NCBI GenBank assembly: GCA_963575745.1
Contig: CAUYUJ010011447.1
Location: 581,001 to 645,000 of the forward strand
Source of the DNA: Prorocentrum cordatum
Lineage: Eukaryota > Sar > Dinophyceae > Prorocentrales > Prorocentraceae
DNA length: 64,000 bases
Direction: 5' to 3'
Shown here: piece after piece, positions 1 to 10,989 of the stretch
How positions within the stretch are numbered: the stretch's first letter is position 1
Layout: every line of letters starts with the position of its first letter
Translations under genes and position numbers: made by a program
Notes under the pieces: model-generated
What the model was told of the DNA's origin: nothing
Seen by the model: the letters and a program-made list of their open reading frames with translations, nothing else
The model's database searches: none

Positions 1-340
1 GTACGCACACGCACGCAAACACCGACACGTCCAAATCCACGTCCCCGAGGACATACAACATAGACATCTCACTTGAACGTCTACCATACAAAGACATACA
101 TGGCGGATTCCGGAAACCCTGAATTCAAACATACCTATACGATCACCCTTCGGGTGATAAGAAGGTTGGGGGGGAGGGGAAACCAACTGACGACAACTTC
201 GATGATTTTGATGGCCACGAGGCAGCGGCGATGCACGATGATGCTGATGGTGAGACTGCAGAATGAACAGCCACGACCCGCGCGGGCCGCCAATGGTGCA
301 AGTGCAACTGACAGAGACGAACTTCGGCTCCACACACCAG

Positions 341-560
341 AACCCCTTCGATCTCACTATTGACCTCACTATCGATCTCACTGTCGATCTCACTATCGCG
401 CCACCGACGTGGCACCCCCCGCTACCGACGGGTAATCGACCTCAGAATCGGTCTCACGATCGATCTCACAATCAATCTAAGCACCGATCTCACTATCGAC
501 TTCACTTTGACCTCACTATCGGTCTCACTATCGATCTCACTATCGCGCCACCGACGGGGC
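341..560. repeat. 12-bp minisatellite
   Basis: Two runs (about 341-400 and 455-550) of the 12-mer GATCTCACTATC and variants, separated by a copy of a GCCACCGACGGGGCACC motif that itself recurs to about 625. The period is a multiple of three, so it stays open in several frames (reading LTID repeats) without evidence of being a gene. Confidence 0.8.
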
Positions 561-1734
561 ACCCCGCGCCACCAGCAGAGCAACCCCGCACCACCGACGG
601 GGCACCCCCACACCACCGGCGGGGAACCCTGGGCCACCGCGCGCCCGGGCGCGAGGGCGGGGCGGTTAAATGGCTCCTCAGCCCCTATCCAGGGCGGCAT
701 GATTCCTGTCGAGGTCCCACGCAACTTCGCCTCGCCTGCACGCGCGGCACGAAAACGAAACCGAAACTGACCGTTCCACAGCGATCTCACCCCCCAATCT
801 CCGATGGACGTCTCATTCTTTACATCAACCGCCTTTCACTGATCTGACCTTACGCCGGCGTCCGCTGGCGGGCCCGCCGCCGTTTTACTTCTGTCGGCCT
901 CCGCCCGCCTTCCGCCAGCTTCCGCCGAACGCGAGACGTGCCGAAGGCGAGGCCCTTCCAGGAACGCGCCACATAAAGTACGCCTGTGGACACGTACGCA
1001 CACGTGCGTTGCGAACATTGGCATGATGGAGCCGACTGTCGCCAACAGGCTCGGCAGGATCGGCGAAACGATGGCTCTGGCCGAGGCGCCTGCCTCTTTT
1101 CCTGCGTCCCGCGGCTGATCCACACGTGAGTGCTGGACCGGTGCCTGTGCAGGGGCACAGAGAAAATGCGAGCGCGTGCGTACGCGCAGGCGCCCCCAGG
1201 TCGCCTCCGGGGGGCGCTGGACGTAAGCCTCAGGCTCCAGGACCTGAGGAGCAACACCGTCCGACTGCAGGCCCGTTGCGGACGCTTGCTAATTTAATCA
1301 TGCTCTCCAGCACCGCCCGATGGAGGCTGCAGAGCCGCTGCTCTGGCCTGGGCCTTAGGGGGCGCTGTCGACTGCTGGCTGGATAATTATTGTCGGACCA
1401 GCGATCTGGAGTATTCGAATTCTCTAGAACAGCTGCAACTGAGAAATCTTGCTACGTGAAATTTACGGGCCCCTCGTCGTCGTTCGGGGTGCCCCAGGAC
1501 ATGAGGCACCTGCTGCAGCATAAAAACAAGCATGCAAACAGATTACCACCATGGATACCAAACGCTGTGTTTGAACCAACCAACGATGTGCAATCTATGT
1601 GGTGAAATATGTATGGTGCAATCGATGTTGTGACACATATGTTCCACAACATAGATAATGCGAAATATGTGGTGCGACCTGGATGGTGCAATATGCTAAA
1701 ATATGTGATGCAATAGGAGTAGTACAAGCAACGC
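561..1734. other. GC-rich spacer, no gene recognised
   Basis: Short open frames on both strands lack recognisable motifs. From about 1590 to 1730 the sequence turns AT-rich and repeats ATGTGGTGCAA-like words, which also occur near 2745, so its right end belongs to the repeat field that follows. Confidence 0.5.
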
Positions 1735-2894
1735 GGTGAAATTAATGTTGACAAAAACTGTGAGCTGTCAACTCCACTGCTCGCGCAATCATCCCACCCA
1801 GCCACCAACAACTTGATTTGCAAAGCCAGCGCGGCGGCAATTGCGATGAGTGTTTCGTGGTGGCTGGTGCATCACCGCGGCCGCGCCAGCCCGCGCATGC
1901 GCGCGGGCACAGCGGCCAGCTAGTTTGGCGCGACCGAGGCGACCGCGGTGGCGCTCACCGTTGGACACTTCCCACCGCGTCTCGCAGGCCGGGCTGACGC
2001 GCAGGCATTTCCGTGCGAGTCGGTTACTTGGCCGGGCGAGGTATCCAGGCGACATCGACAACAGTAGACACGATGATGATAGTAGCGATGATGGTGACGA
2101 TGATGACGACAGAGCCAATGACGGAGCCGATGCTGATCACGCCGGTAACGATGATGGTGTCCTCTTGTCGATGATGAAGGGTTTGTAAAGATTCAAACAT
2201 GCGCGCGCGGCCGACGCCCACGAGTGGCCCGCATGGTATGTATCATTTGACGGGGTTGTGCCCCCCAGCACGCGCGCATGGGCGTTCGAGTGATTCCGAC
2301 ATGGGCGTTCGAGTGAGGCTCATTTCGTAACCGGTGAAAATATAAAACAAAAACGATGTTCTTCAGATATCGCAAGAGCGCGCAGACCTTTTTCCGAACT
2401 TTGATGTTGCAAAACCATGCGGTGTTTGCAGATCCCCGGGGCACTCGATTTTGAAAACCTTGCGAAACCCACGGTTTTTGAGGGACTCCGGTGTGCGCAC
2501 GCGACGACGCGCGCGTGCAAGCTTCGACTCATTTGTTGCAGCGGATTCTTGAACATCGATGGTTTTTGATGAACAAGTGCAGGCGTAGAATAGTTGTTTC
2601 AAGGGATGGCGGGGGGTGTCGATACTGGTGGGGCTGGGATGCGATGAGTTCATATTTAAAACGCACGATGGGGCAGAACCGCATGCACTTTGCAATGCAA
2701 AACAGCGGGCGTATAATCACGGGGGGTGTGGAGGAACATGCGGTGCAATCTATGTGGTGCAATTAATCTTGACCGTCTTGAAGCTGTCCTCTCCACTGCT
2801 CGTGCAAACATCCCACCCTCCCACCCGCAACTTGGTCGCGAGACATCTTCAGACAAGACCGTGACGGTAGGTACTGCATGGCACTTGGCCACGA

Positions 2895-3499
2895 CACCGA
2901 TGCCGACGACGACAGCGACATCGACGACGACGGCGCCGCCGACAGCGACTGCGACGACACCGACGACGTCTCCAATGTTTTCGACGACGACAACGACGAC
3001 GACGACACCGACGACGACGACAACGACGCCGACGACGACGACGAAGACGACGACGACGTCGCCAACGGAGACGACGACGAGGGAGGAGAAAAAACGACGA
3101 CGGCGACAACGACGACAACGACGATGGAGGAGGGAAGACGGCGACGACGCCAACGACGAAGAAGGAGGAAGGACGGCGACGCCGACGACGACAACGACGA
3201 GGGAGGAGGGAAGACGACGACGATGACAACGACGACGAAGACGACGACGACGGCGACGAAATAGGAGGGACGACGACGAGACGCCGACGACGGACGACGA
3301 CGACGAGGGAGGAGGATAACGACGAGGGAGGAGTGAAGACCACGACGACGACGACGACGACGACGACGGCGACGAAATAGGAGGGACAACGACGAGACGC
3401 CGACGAAGACAACGAGGGAGGAAGGACGACCACGGCGACAACGACGACGGAAACGACGACGACGCCAAGACGACGAAACGACGACGAGGAAAGACAGAA

Positions 3500-3537
<38 letters not shown>

Positions 3538-3572
3538 GGGAGGAGGGAGGACGACGACGACGACGACGCAAG
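2895..3572. repeat. GAC trinucleotide array 1
   Basis: About 0.7 kb dominated by GAC/GACGAC with interspersed AAC, GGA and GCC triplets. The first 120 bases are not pure repeat and closely match the start of the third array (6953), including the frame beginning MALGHDTDADDDSD. Long open frames on both strands are expected from such sequence. Confidence 0.85.
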
Positions 3573-4179
3573 AGCGCGCGCGCACAATTTTGTTGAAAAC
3601 CCGTGTTGCGAAACCTTGTGTTTTTGTATGTTTTTTGAACGCACGATTTCGAAATCCTTGTGAAACCGATGGGTTTTGAAGGATTTTGACATACGCCCGC
3701 GACGACGCGCGCGTCTGCACTTCGACGCGCGACGGCACACGCGCAAGGGCGTTCGACAGATTTCGACATGCGCGCGCGCGAAGCCCGTTTGGTAGCATTT
3801 TGTGAAAATCTTGGAAAACCGATGGTTTTCTTAAGATTTCGCAAAAGCTCGCGCGTAAGTTTTTTTCAGCAAATCAGTGTTGTGAAACCATGTGTTTTTA
3901 TATGTTTTTTGGAAAATCAATTTTGAAATCCTTCCGGAACCGAAGGTTTTTGAAGGATTTCGGCATGCGCGCGCCACGACGCGCGCGTGTGCACTTCGTC
4001 CAGTTTTTTGCAACGGATTCGTGAAAAAGTGCTATGTTAGAACAAAACATGTCACCGCATAGTGTTTTTTTACAAGGGAACCGCAGGGGGGGGGGGGATA
4101 CTGACTTGGCTGGGATGGTATGAGTTCATATTTACGATGGACATGTGGTCAGAATCATATGTAATTCACACCGACGCCG

Positions 4180-4638
4180 TCTCTGACGACTTCGACGACA
4201 ACAACGACGCCGACGACGACGATGACGAAGACGACGACGACGACGCCAACGACGAGGAAGGAGGAAGGACGACGACGGCGACAACGACGACAACGACCAG
4301 GGAGGAGGGAGGACGGTGACGACGCGAACGACGGCGAAGGAGGAAGGACGGCGACGCCGACGACGACAACGACGAGGGAGGAGGGAAGACGACGACGACA
4401 ACGACGACGACGACGGCGACGACATAGGAGGGACGACGATGAGACGCCGACGACGGACGACGACGACGACGTGGGAGGAGGAGGAAGGACGACCACGGCG
4501 ACAACGACGATGGAAACGACCACGACGCCAAAGAGGACGACGACGAAAAACAGAGAAAAGACAGAGGACGACGTAGGCGACGACGACGACGACGCGGGAG
4601 GAGGGATGACGGCGACGACGACGACGACGACGACGCAA
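4180..4638. repeat. GAC trinucleotide array 2
   Basis: A 460-base GAC-rich array with GGAGGAGGGA interruptions like those of arrays 1 and 3. It is followed by the GCGCGCGC / TTTTGTTGAAA module shared with the other arrays. Confidence 0.85.
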
Positions 4639-4899
4639 GAGCGCGCGCGCGCACGCTTTTGTTGAAAATCCGTGTGGCGAAACCTTGGGTTCTTGTAGGT
4701 TTTTTGGTCGCACGATTTTGAAATCCTTCCGAAACCGATGGGTTTTGAAGGTTTTCGGCATACGTCCGCGACGACGCGCGCGTCTGCACTTCGTCCCATT
4801 TGTTGCAGAGGATTCTCGCGACGGCACACGCGCAAGGGCGTTCGACAGATTTCGAAATGCGCGCGCGCGAAGCCCGTTTGGTAGCATGTTGTGGAAATC

Positions 4900-5104
4900 T
4901 TGAAAAATTACCCTGGCGACGTACCCAACCCCTGCGCAAAAGCGGGGCGCAAATAGTTTAGGATACTTTATAAGGGGGCGATGACGGAGCGAGGGTTACA
5001 TATGTCTGCAGACGGAATTCGGGAGACTCGCAGGACACTGGCTACAGGAAAAGGGCTTGATAAAGCTGATGATTTACAATTCCTGAGCACTCCTAGCCAC
5101 TTCG
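4900..5104. other. Unique spacer before the 102-bp array
   Basis: A short stretch absent from the other units of the field. It lies between a repeat module and the 102-bp minisatellite, so minisatellite plus spacer look inserted into the composite field. No gene is recognised. Confidence 0.4.
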
Positions 5105-6300
5105 AAAACGGGGATCACAGCAGGCCTCGAAAGTGGCGACAGGTTCACAGATCGCAGCCCCGCAGGGATGGCGAGGTCTCATTTGAATCTGCCCGTGGCC
5201 CTCACTGTGCTGGGCCCCCCAGCAGGCCTCGAAAATGGCGACAGTTTCGCAGATCGCAGCCCCCCAGGGATGGCGAGGTCTAATTTGAATCCGCGCGTGG
5301 CCCTCACTGTGCTGGGCCCCCCAGCAGGCCTCGAAAATGGCGACAGTTTCACAGATCGCAGCCCCCCAGGAATAACGAGGTCTAATTTGGGTCTGCCCGT
5401 GGCGTCACTATGCTGGGCCCCCCAAGCAGGCCTCGAATGTGGCAACAGTTTCACAGATCGCAGCCCCCCCCAGGGATGGCGAGATCTAACTTGAATCTGC
5501 CCGTGGCCCTCACTGTGCTGGGCCCCCCAGCAGGCCTCGAAAGTGGCGACAGTTTCACAGATCGCAGCCCCCCAGGGATGGCGAGGTCTAATTTGAATAT
5601 GCGGCGATTACCCACTGTGCTGAACCCCCCAGCAGGCCTAGAACGTGGCGATAGTTTCACAGATCGCAGCCCCCCAAGGAGGGCGAGGTCTAATTTGGAT
5701 CTGCCGCGATTACCCTCTATGCTGGACCCCCCAGCAGGCCTCGAAAATGGCGACAGTTTCACAGATCGCAGCCCCCCCCCTCCCCCAGAGATGGCGAGGT
5801 CTAATTTGAATCTGCCGCGATTACCCACTGTGCTGGGCCCCCCAGCAGGCCTCGAAAGTGGCGACAGTTTCACAGATCGCAGCCCCCCAGGGATGGCGAG
5901 GTCTAATTTGAATCCGCCGCGATTACCCTCTATGCAGGACCCCCCAGCAGGCCTCGAAAGTGGCGACAGTTTCACAGATCGCAGCCCCCCAGGGATGGCG
6001 AGGTCTAATTTGAATCCGCCGCGATTACCCTCTATGCAGGACCCCCCAGCAGGCCTCGAAAGTGGCGACAGTTTCACAGATCGCAGCCCCCCAGGGATGG
6101 CGAGGTCTAATTTGAATCCGCCGCGATTACCCTCTATGCAGGACCCCCCAGCAGGCCTCGAAAGTGGCGACAGTTTCACAGATCGCAGCCCCCCAGGGAT
6201 GGCGAGGTCTAATTTGAATCCGCCGCGATTACCCTCTATGCAGGACCCCCCAGCAGGCCTCGAAAGTGGCCACAGTTTCACAGATCGCAGCCCCCCGCAG
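5105..6300. repeat. 102-bp minisatellite, about 12 copies
   Basis: The box CAGCAGGCCTCGAAAGTGG recurs at exactly 102-base spacing at the right end (5945, 6047, 6149, 6251) and at near-102 spacing to the left. The unit also carries GACAGTTTCACAGATCGCAG and GATGGCGAGGTCTAATTTG. The right-hand four copies are nearly identical and the left ones more divergent, as expected if the array grew from the right. Because 102 is 34 codons, one frame stays open on each strand (351 and 276 aa). With no unique sequence and openness on both strands I do not call a gene. Confidence 0.9.
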
Positions 6301-6952
6301 GCAAGACAGAAAGAGGCAGGAAAGAGGCGGGAGGCGGGAGGAGGAAGGACGCGACCACACTGCTCTATTCAAAACGAATACCCAACCAAGGAGGGTTGTG
6401 AAAATCTTGAAAAAAAATATGGTTTTCTTGAGATTTCGCAAGAGCTCGCGCGGAAGTTTTTTTAGCAAATCAGTGTTGCGAAACCATGTGTTTTTGTATG
6501 TTTTCGGAAACTCGATTGCGAAATCCTTCCGGCACCGAAGGTTTTTGAAGGATTTCGGCATGCGCGCGCGACGACGCGCGCGTGTGCACTTCGTCCCATT
6601 TTTTGCAAGGGATTCGTGAAAAAGTGTTATGTTAGAAAGAAAAATGTCCCCGCATAGTGTTATTTGACAGGGAACCGCAGGGGGGGGATACCGGCTTGGC
6701 TGGGATGGTATGAATTCATATTTAGGATGGACATGTGGTCAGAATCATATGTGATTTACAGCACGCGCGGGGGGCCCGATAAGTCCGGGGGGGGGGGGGG
6801 TAGAATCTATTAGTTTTTTAGAAACGGGAATTCACCTGCTCAACTTGAAACTGTCCTCTCCACTACTCGTGCAAACATCCCACCCTCCCACCCGCAACTT
6901 GGTCGCAAAACCTCTTAGACCGTGACGGTGGGTACCACATGGCACTTGGCAA

Positions 6953-7500
6953 CGACACCGACGCCGACGACGACAGCGACAAGGACGACGACGACGCCGC
7001 CAACAACGACTGCGACGACACCGACGACGTCTCCAACGACTTCGACGACGACGACGACATAAACGACGACGACGACGCCGACGCTGACGACGACGACGAC
7101 GATGACAACGCCGACGACGACAACGCCGACGACGACGGCGACGCCGACGACGACGCCGAGCACGACGACGACGACGACGAAGACGACGACTACGACGACG
7201 TCGCCGACGAAGACGACGCAGACGACGACGAGGGAGGAGAGGGGATGACGACGGCGACGACGACAAAGACCAGGAAGGAGGGAAGACGACGACGACGACA
7301 ACGGCGACGAAATAGGAGGGACAACGACGAATAGCCGACGAAGCCGACGAAGGAGGAAGGACGACCGCGGTGCCAACGACGACGGAAACAACGACGACGC
7401 CAAGACGACGACGACGAGCAAAGACAGAGGACGACGACGGCGACGACGACGACGAGGGACAAGGGAGGACGGCGACGACGACGACGACGACGACGCAAGA
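6953..7500. repeat. GAC trinucleotide array 3
   Basis: A GAC-rich array whose first 120 bases match array 1, including the frame MALGNDTDADDDSD and the later words DCDDTDDVSN. It is followed by the same T-rich module. A run of 13 or more G lies upstream at about 6788. Confidence 0.85.
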
Positions 7501-9410
7501 GCGTGTGCGCGCACTCTTTTGTTGAAAGTCGTGTTGCGAAACCTGATGTTTTTGTATGTTGGGCATACGAGTTTGAAGCCCTTTCCGAAACCGAAGGTTT
7601 TTAAAGGATTTCGGCATGCGCGCGACGAGGCGCGCGTCTGCACTTCGTCACATTTTTTTGCCGAGGATTCTCAAGACGGCACGCGCGCAAGGGCGTTCGA
7701 ATCGGTGGCATTTTTTGAAAATATTGAATTTCCGATGGTTCTCTTAAAATTTCGCAAGGGCGCGCGCGTAAGCATTTTTTTGACACTCAGTGTTGCGAAC
7801 CCATGTGTTTTGTATGTGTTTTGGAAGCTCGATTTTGAAATCGCTCCGAAACCGAAGGTTCTTGAAGGATTTCGGCACGCGCGCGCGACAACGCGCGCGT
7901 GCGCACTTCGTCCGGTTTTTGTTTGTGCCAATGATTCGTGAAAACTTGCAAGTTTTGATAAACGAGAGTGCGCGCATAGTAACTGTTGCAGTGGATGGCG
8001 GGGGGGAGTGATACCGGCCTGGCTGGGATAATATGGATTTATATTGAAGATGGGCGAATGTGCAAAACACATATGACATCGCAATACCCCGGGGGGTACC
8101 GTTAAACCCGGGGGGTAGTCTATTTTTATTCCAGAAAAGAGAAATGACTACCCTGCACGGCGCTTGACCACCTCCACGGCTCGCGCAAACATCCCACCCA
8201 CCCACCCGCAGCTTGGTTAGCAAAACCCATGTTGTGGCGATTGCGATGCATGCTTGGCGTTGGCTGGTGCATCCCTGCGGCCGCGCCAACCCTAGCACGC
8301 GCGCGCAGCGGCCAGCTAGTTTAGCGCCACCGACGCGGCCGCGGTGGCGCTGACCGCTGGGCGCATCCCAGCGAGCAATTCACTGCGAGTCGACGAATTT
8401 TGGGCGGGCGCGGTATCATGGCAACGCCGACTACAGTAGACGCAGTGATGATAGTGGTGATGCTGGTGACGATGTTCGCACCGACGAAGGCGCGGCCAGC
8501 GCGGGCGCCGATGCTGATCACGCCGATGACGATGACGGCGTCCTCGCGTCGGGGATGGAGGTTTTGGAAAGAGTTCGATATGCGCGCGCGGCCGACGCGC
8601 GAGGGGCCCGCATGGTGCTGTTTGACACGGATCGTGCCCCCCCCCCAGCACGCGCGCAAGGGCGTGCGAATGATGTCGGCATGCGGCGCCATGAGGTCCG
8701 TTTGGCAGATTCCCATGAAGATGTTGAACAGCCGATGGTTTTTCAAAGACTCGCAAGAGCACGCGCACAAGCTTTTTGCAAACTGATGTTGCGCAGTCTT
8801 GTGTTTTTGAATGTGGTTTGGACATTCGGTTTTGACATCGTTACAAACCCGACCGTTTTTTTTACGGATTTCGGCATGCGCGCGCGACGACGCGGCGCGC
8901 GTGTGCACGTCGTCCAATTTTGTGCAAATGATTCTCGCGACGGCACGCGCGCAAAGGCGTTCGAACGATTTCGACATACGCGCGCGAAGCCCGTTTGGTA
9001 GTATGTCCGGGAAATGTTGAAAAACAATCGTTGTCTAAAGAAATCGCAAGAACGCGCACGTGTTTTTTGAAAATCCGTGTTGCGAGGCTATGTGTTTTTG
9101 TATGTGTGTTGGACACTCGATTTTGGCATCATATGAACCCATCGGTTTTTGCGGGGAATGGCGCGACGACGCGACGACGACGATTTTGGCATAGGTTTTT
9201 TGAGCGCGACGGCGCGCACGTGCGCACTTCGTCAATTTGTTCGCAAGGGATTCTTGAAAACTGCTGATTGTTGACAAACGAGTGTGCGCGCATTTGATTT
9301 GTTGCAGAGGATGGCCGGGGGTGTCGATGCTGGCTCGGCCGGGATGGTATGAAGTCATATTTAGGATGGACGGTGGGGCAGAATCATACGTTAATTGTAA
9401 CAACATAGCC

Positions 9411-10174
9411 GCCAGACCGACGCGCAGGCCCAGACGACGGGCGGTCACGAGGCGGCGACGGGGCGTCGACGGCGAGAACCCCTAACTTGGAAACAAGCTT
9501 CCAGAGGTACCCGCGGATGTGTGGAGTCGGCGCTGGACCACTCTCCCCTGACGCGCGGAGCGTGCCAGGAGAGGCGCCTGAGGCGCCGCCGCGCCGCCAG
9601 GAGGGGTCAAGCGCCGACTCAAGAAATCAACGCTCCGAAAAAATCGGCCGACCCTGTCGGCGTGCGTGGGACGCTTCTCCGTGTGAGTCGTCGTCGTCGC
9701 CGTCGCCGCTCCCCCCCTTTCCCTGGGCCCTCCTCTTCAAGCGATCCAGCTAGACGGAAATAACGTCGGAAATGTAGCGGGGAGGGGGTTAGCAAGGTCC
9801 CGGGTGGGGTAGCGGGGGGTGTCCCAGGTGGGGTCCCGGGGGGTCGTGACCTCTCCCTGGGCAGTCACCCGTGGACAAGGGGAACAGGGGGGTCTTCCCC
9901 TTGTGGACAGGGGGGCTCAGGACCCCTCCCCCTGCCATGCCCCGGTGAACAAGGGGACCACAGGGACCAGAACCACCACCCCCCTCCTGCCCGACCCCTC
10001 CCCAGGAAGCACCCTCATCACATTTATCTGCTGTTGCGGGGTGCTGCATATTTTCCTACATGCCTCCAAAAGCTCTCAGATCGGCTCCGAGGCGACTCCA
10101 AGTGGCCACGGAGCTTCCACGAAGTCCCCCGAGAGGCTCCCCAACAGAACCCAGAGCCCCAAGAAGGGCTCAGA
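9411..10174. other. Spacer, no gene recognised
   Basis: GC-rich DNA with short open frames. From about 9790 to 9930 it repeats GGTCCCGGGTGGGGT-like and CCCTTGTGGACAGGGG-like words, a weak low-copy repeat. No motif or splice structure is supported. Confidence 0.45.
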
Positions 10175-10223
10175 GCATCGTCGTCGTCGTCACCGCCGCC
10201 GCCGTAGTCGTCGTCGACGCCGC

Positions 10224-10305
<82 letters not shown>

Positions 10306-10312
10306 CATCTTC
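10175..10312. repeat. GTC/GCC trinucleotide array
   Basis: Nearly pure GTC triplets (on the other strand GAC) with GCC interruptions, the same triplet as the arrays at 2.9, 4.2 and 7.0 kb but in the opposite orientation. Confidence 0.9.
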
Positions 10313-10384
10313 ATAGTCGGCGGCACCAGCTGTAAGGCCTTCCCACTGTTTTTCATCAACAATGCTTGCATTGAGAGGTTCTTA

Positions 10385-10805
10385 CTTCGGTTACTCAGGA
10401 ATTGGATGGGTCCAGCGAGGTTTCGCCTCGTTGCCGCCCGTTGCCCCCCTTCCCCTGGCGAGGTTTCGCCACGTTCCCGCCCGTTGCTGCCTCGTTGCCG
10501 CCTCGTTGCGCTTCGTGCGCCTCGTTGCCGCCTCCTGCGCTGGGTGGGTCTGTCGAGGCTTTGCCACGCTGCAGTATCGTTGCAGCCTCGGTGCCGCCTC
10601 GATGCCGCCTCGTGCGCTGGGTGGGTCCAGCGAGATTCCGCCACGTTCCCGCCCCTTGTCGCCTCGGTGCCGCCTCGTGCGCCGGGTGGATCCGGCGAGG
10701 TGGTTTCGCAACGTTGCCACCCGTTGCCACCTCGTGGCTGCCTCGCGCGCTGGGTGGGTCTGGCGAACATTTGCCACGTTGTCTCCCATTGCCGCCTCGT
10801 TGCCG
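10385..10805. repeat. About 66-bp GC-rich tandem repeat
   Basis: The box GCTGGGTGGGTC(C/T)(A/G)GCGA recurs near 10405, 10540, 10619, 10685 and 10751, spacing about 66 or twice that, each followed by TTTCGCCACGTTGCCGCC-like sequence. Several frames stay open on both strands. No gene is inferred. Confidence 0.75.
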
Positions 10806-10989
10806 CCTCTAGCTTCTAGCTTGCACCACGTATTTACTGCGCAACACGTAGCTTACACCAAATCGCCTGCACGACATAGCCTGCACAGCTTCTGTGCAAT
10901 GGCTGATTCTCAATAATCTGCTCCGATGCTGACAGGCAAATTTCTCATCTGATCTTCCCAGAGCCACCGGGGCGCCCGCGCCGGGCCGC

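Larger units (their letters stand above)
1735..9410. repeat. Composite tandem/dispersed repeat field
   Basis: Units of about 1-1.4 kb recur in the same order. Each starts with a CTCGTGCAAACATCCCACCC-like box (near 1785, 2800, 6870, 8190) and ends with a GGGATGGTATGAGTTCATATT-like box (near 2640, 4110, 6700, 8020, 9340). Inside is a module with a T-rich half reading roughly GTTGCGAAACC...TGTTTTTGTATG, followed by TTTTGAAGGATTTCGGCATG and GCGCGACGACGCGCGCG; copies lie near 2400, 3590, 3865, 4660, 6460, 7520, 7795, 8780 and 9075. The units at 1790-2745 and 8170-9400 align over most of their length. No coding gene is apparent; open frames are by-products of low complexity. Confidence 0.8.

Noticed and set aside
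2656-3844. Long Ser/Val/Arg-rich frames (up to 380 aa) opposite the GAC array
   Set aside because: They follow from the trinucleotide in each frame and match no protein-like composition. The same happens over every GAC, GGA and GAGGCT array.
5410-6465. 351-aa frame over the 102-bp array
   Set aside because: Open only because 102 is a multiple of three; the opposite strand is equally open.
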